In this document: positions 5,940 through 5,943 of the stretch, in pieces
Position numbering within the stretch: the first letter of the stretch is position 1
Layout of the letters: each line of letters starts with the position of its first letter
NCBI GenBank assembly: GCA_903858555.1
Contig: CAIOJG010000171.1
Coordinates: forward strand, 1 to 5,943
Source: Candidatus Magasanikiibacteriota bacterium
GTDB lineage: Bacteria > Patescibacteriota > Patescibacteriia > Magasanikbacterales > GWA2-37-8
Length of the DNA stretch: 5,943 nucleotides
Reading direction: 5' to 3'
Notes under the pieces: generated by a model
What the model was told of the DNA's origin: nothing
Databases searched by the model: none
What the model saw: only the letters and a program-made list of their open reading frames with translations
Program-made: the position numbers and the translations under genes

Positions 5940-5943
5940 TAAC

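Noticed and set aside
5886..5943. TTGATA on the minus strand (5918-5923) as the -35 of a promoter for the four-helix membrane protein.
   Set aside because: The sequence 16-18 bases downstream does not resemble a -10 box, so the promoter is probably beyond the window edge.

Overview
The window is a compact, AT-rich bacterial segment of seven protein genes with almost no non-coding DNA. One gene, cut by the left edge, runs on the plus strand. The other six run on the minus strand. The very short gaps, the YibE/F and 4-TM membrane proteins, the AT-rich starts mostly lacking Shine-Dalgarno sites, and the small genes suggest an environmental lineage such as the Patescibacteria (Candidate Phyla Radiation). 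That placement is an inference from style; no marker gene here proves it. All stops are TAA or TAG, and the glycine-rich proteins read through intact with UGA as a stop. This argues against lineages that recode UGA as glycine.

Left edge (1-324): the charged C-terminal coiled coil of a protein, probably an ABC-F ATPase, ends at 194 and faces the end of a DoxX-family gene. Between and partly inside the two genes lies a striking structure. It has 41-base inverted arms (178-218 and 277-317), 34 bp of them perfect, which enclose a GC-richer core with two further hairpins. The result is a three-way-junction fold that probably acts as a bidirectional terminator and may also be a mobile or structured-RNA element.

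Middle (322-3941, minus strand): a DoxX-like four-helix membrane protein with an unusual cysteine-rich tail has its own good promoter (878-906). Upstream of it is a tightly coupled two-gene unit, one base apart. It encodes a ThDP-dependent enzyme of the acetolactate synthase superfamily and a GabD1-type succinate-semialdehyde dehydrogenase. This pairing resembles the cyanobacterial 2-oxoglutarate decarboxylase/SSADH bypass of the TCA cycle, so the pair may convert 2-oxoglutarate to succinate with reduction of NAD(P)+.

Right part (4004-5885, minus strand): three closely packed genes (gaps of 4 and 6 bases) encode a four-helix membrane protein of unknown function, a 100-residue protein made of five short beta repeats (beta-flower-like), and a YibE/F-family membrane protein with a signal peptide. 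They look like one operon. The 62-base gap before the ThDP gene shows a possible promoter and no terminator, so read-through into the metabolic pair is possible.

No tRNA, rRNA, CRISPR array or insertion sequence was seen. No gene-free stretch exceeds 300 bases.
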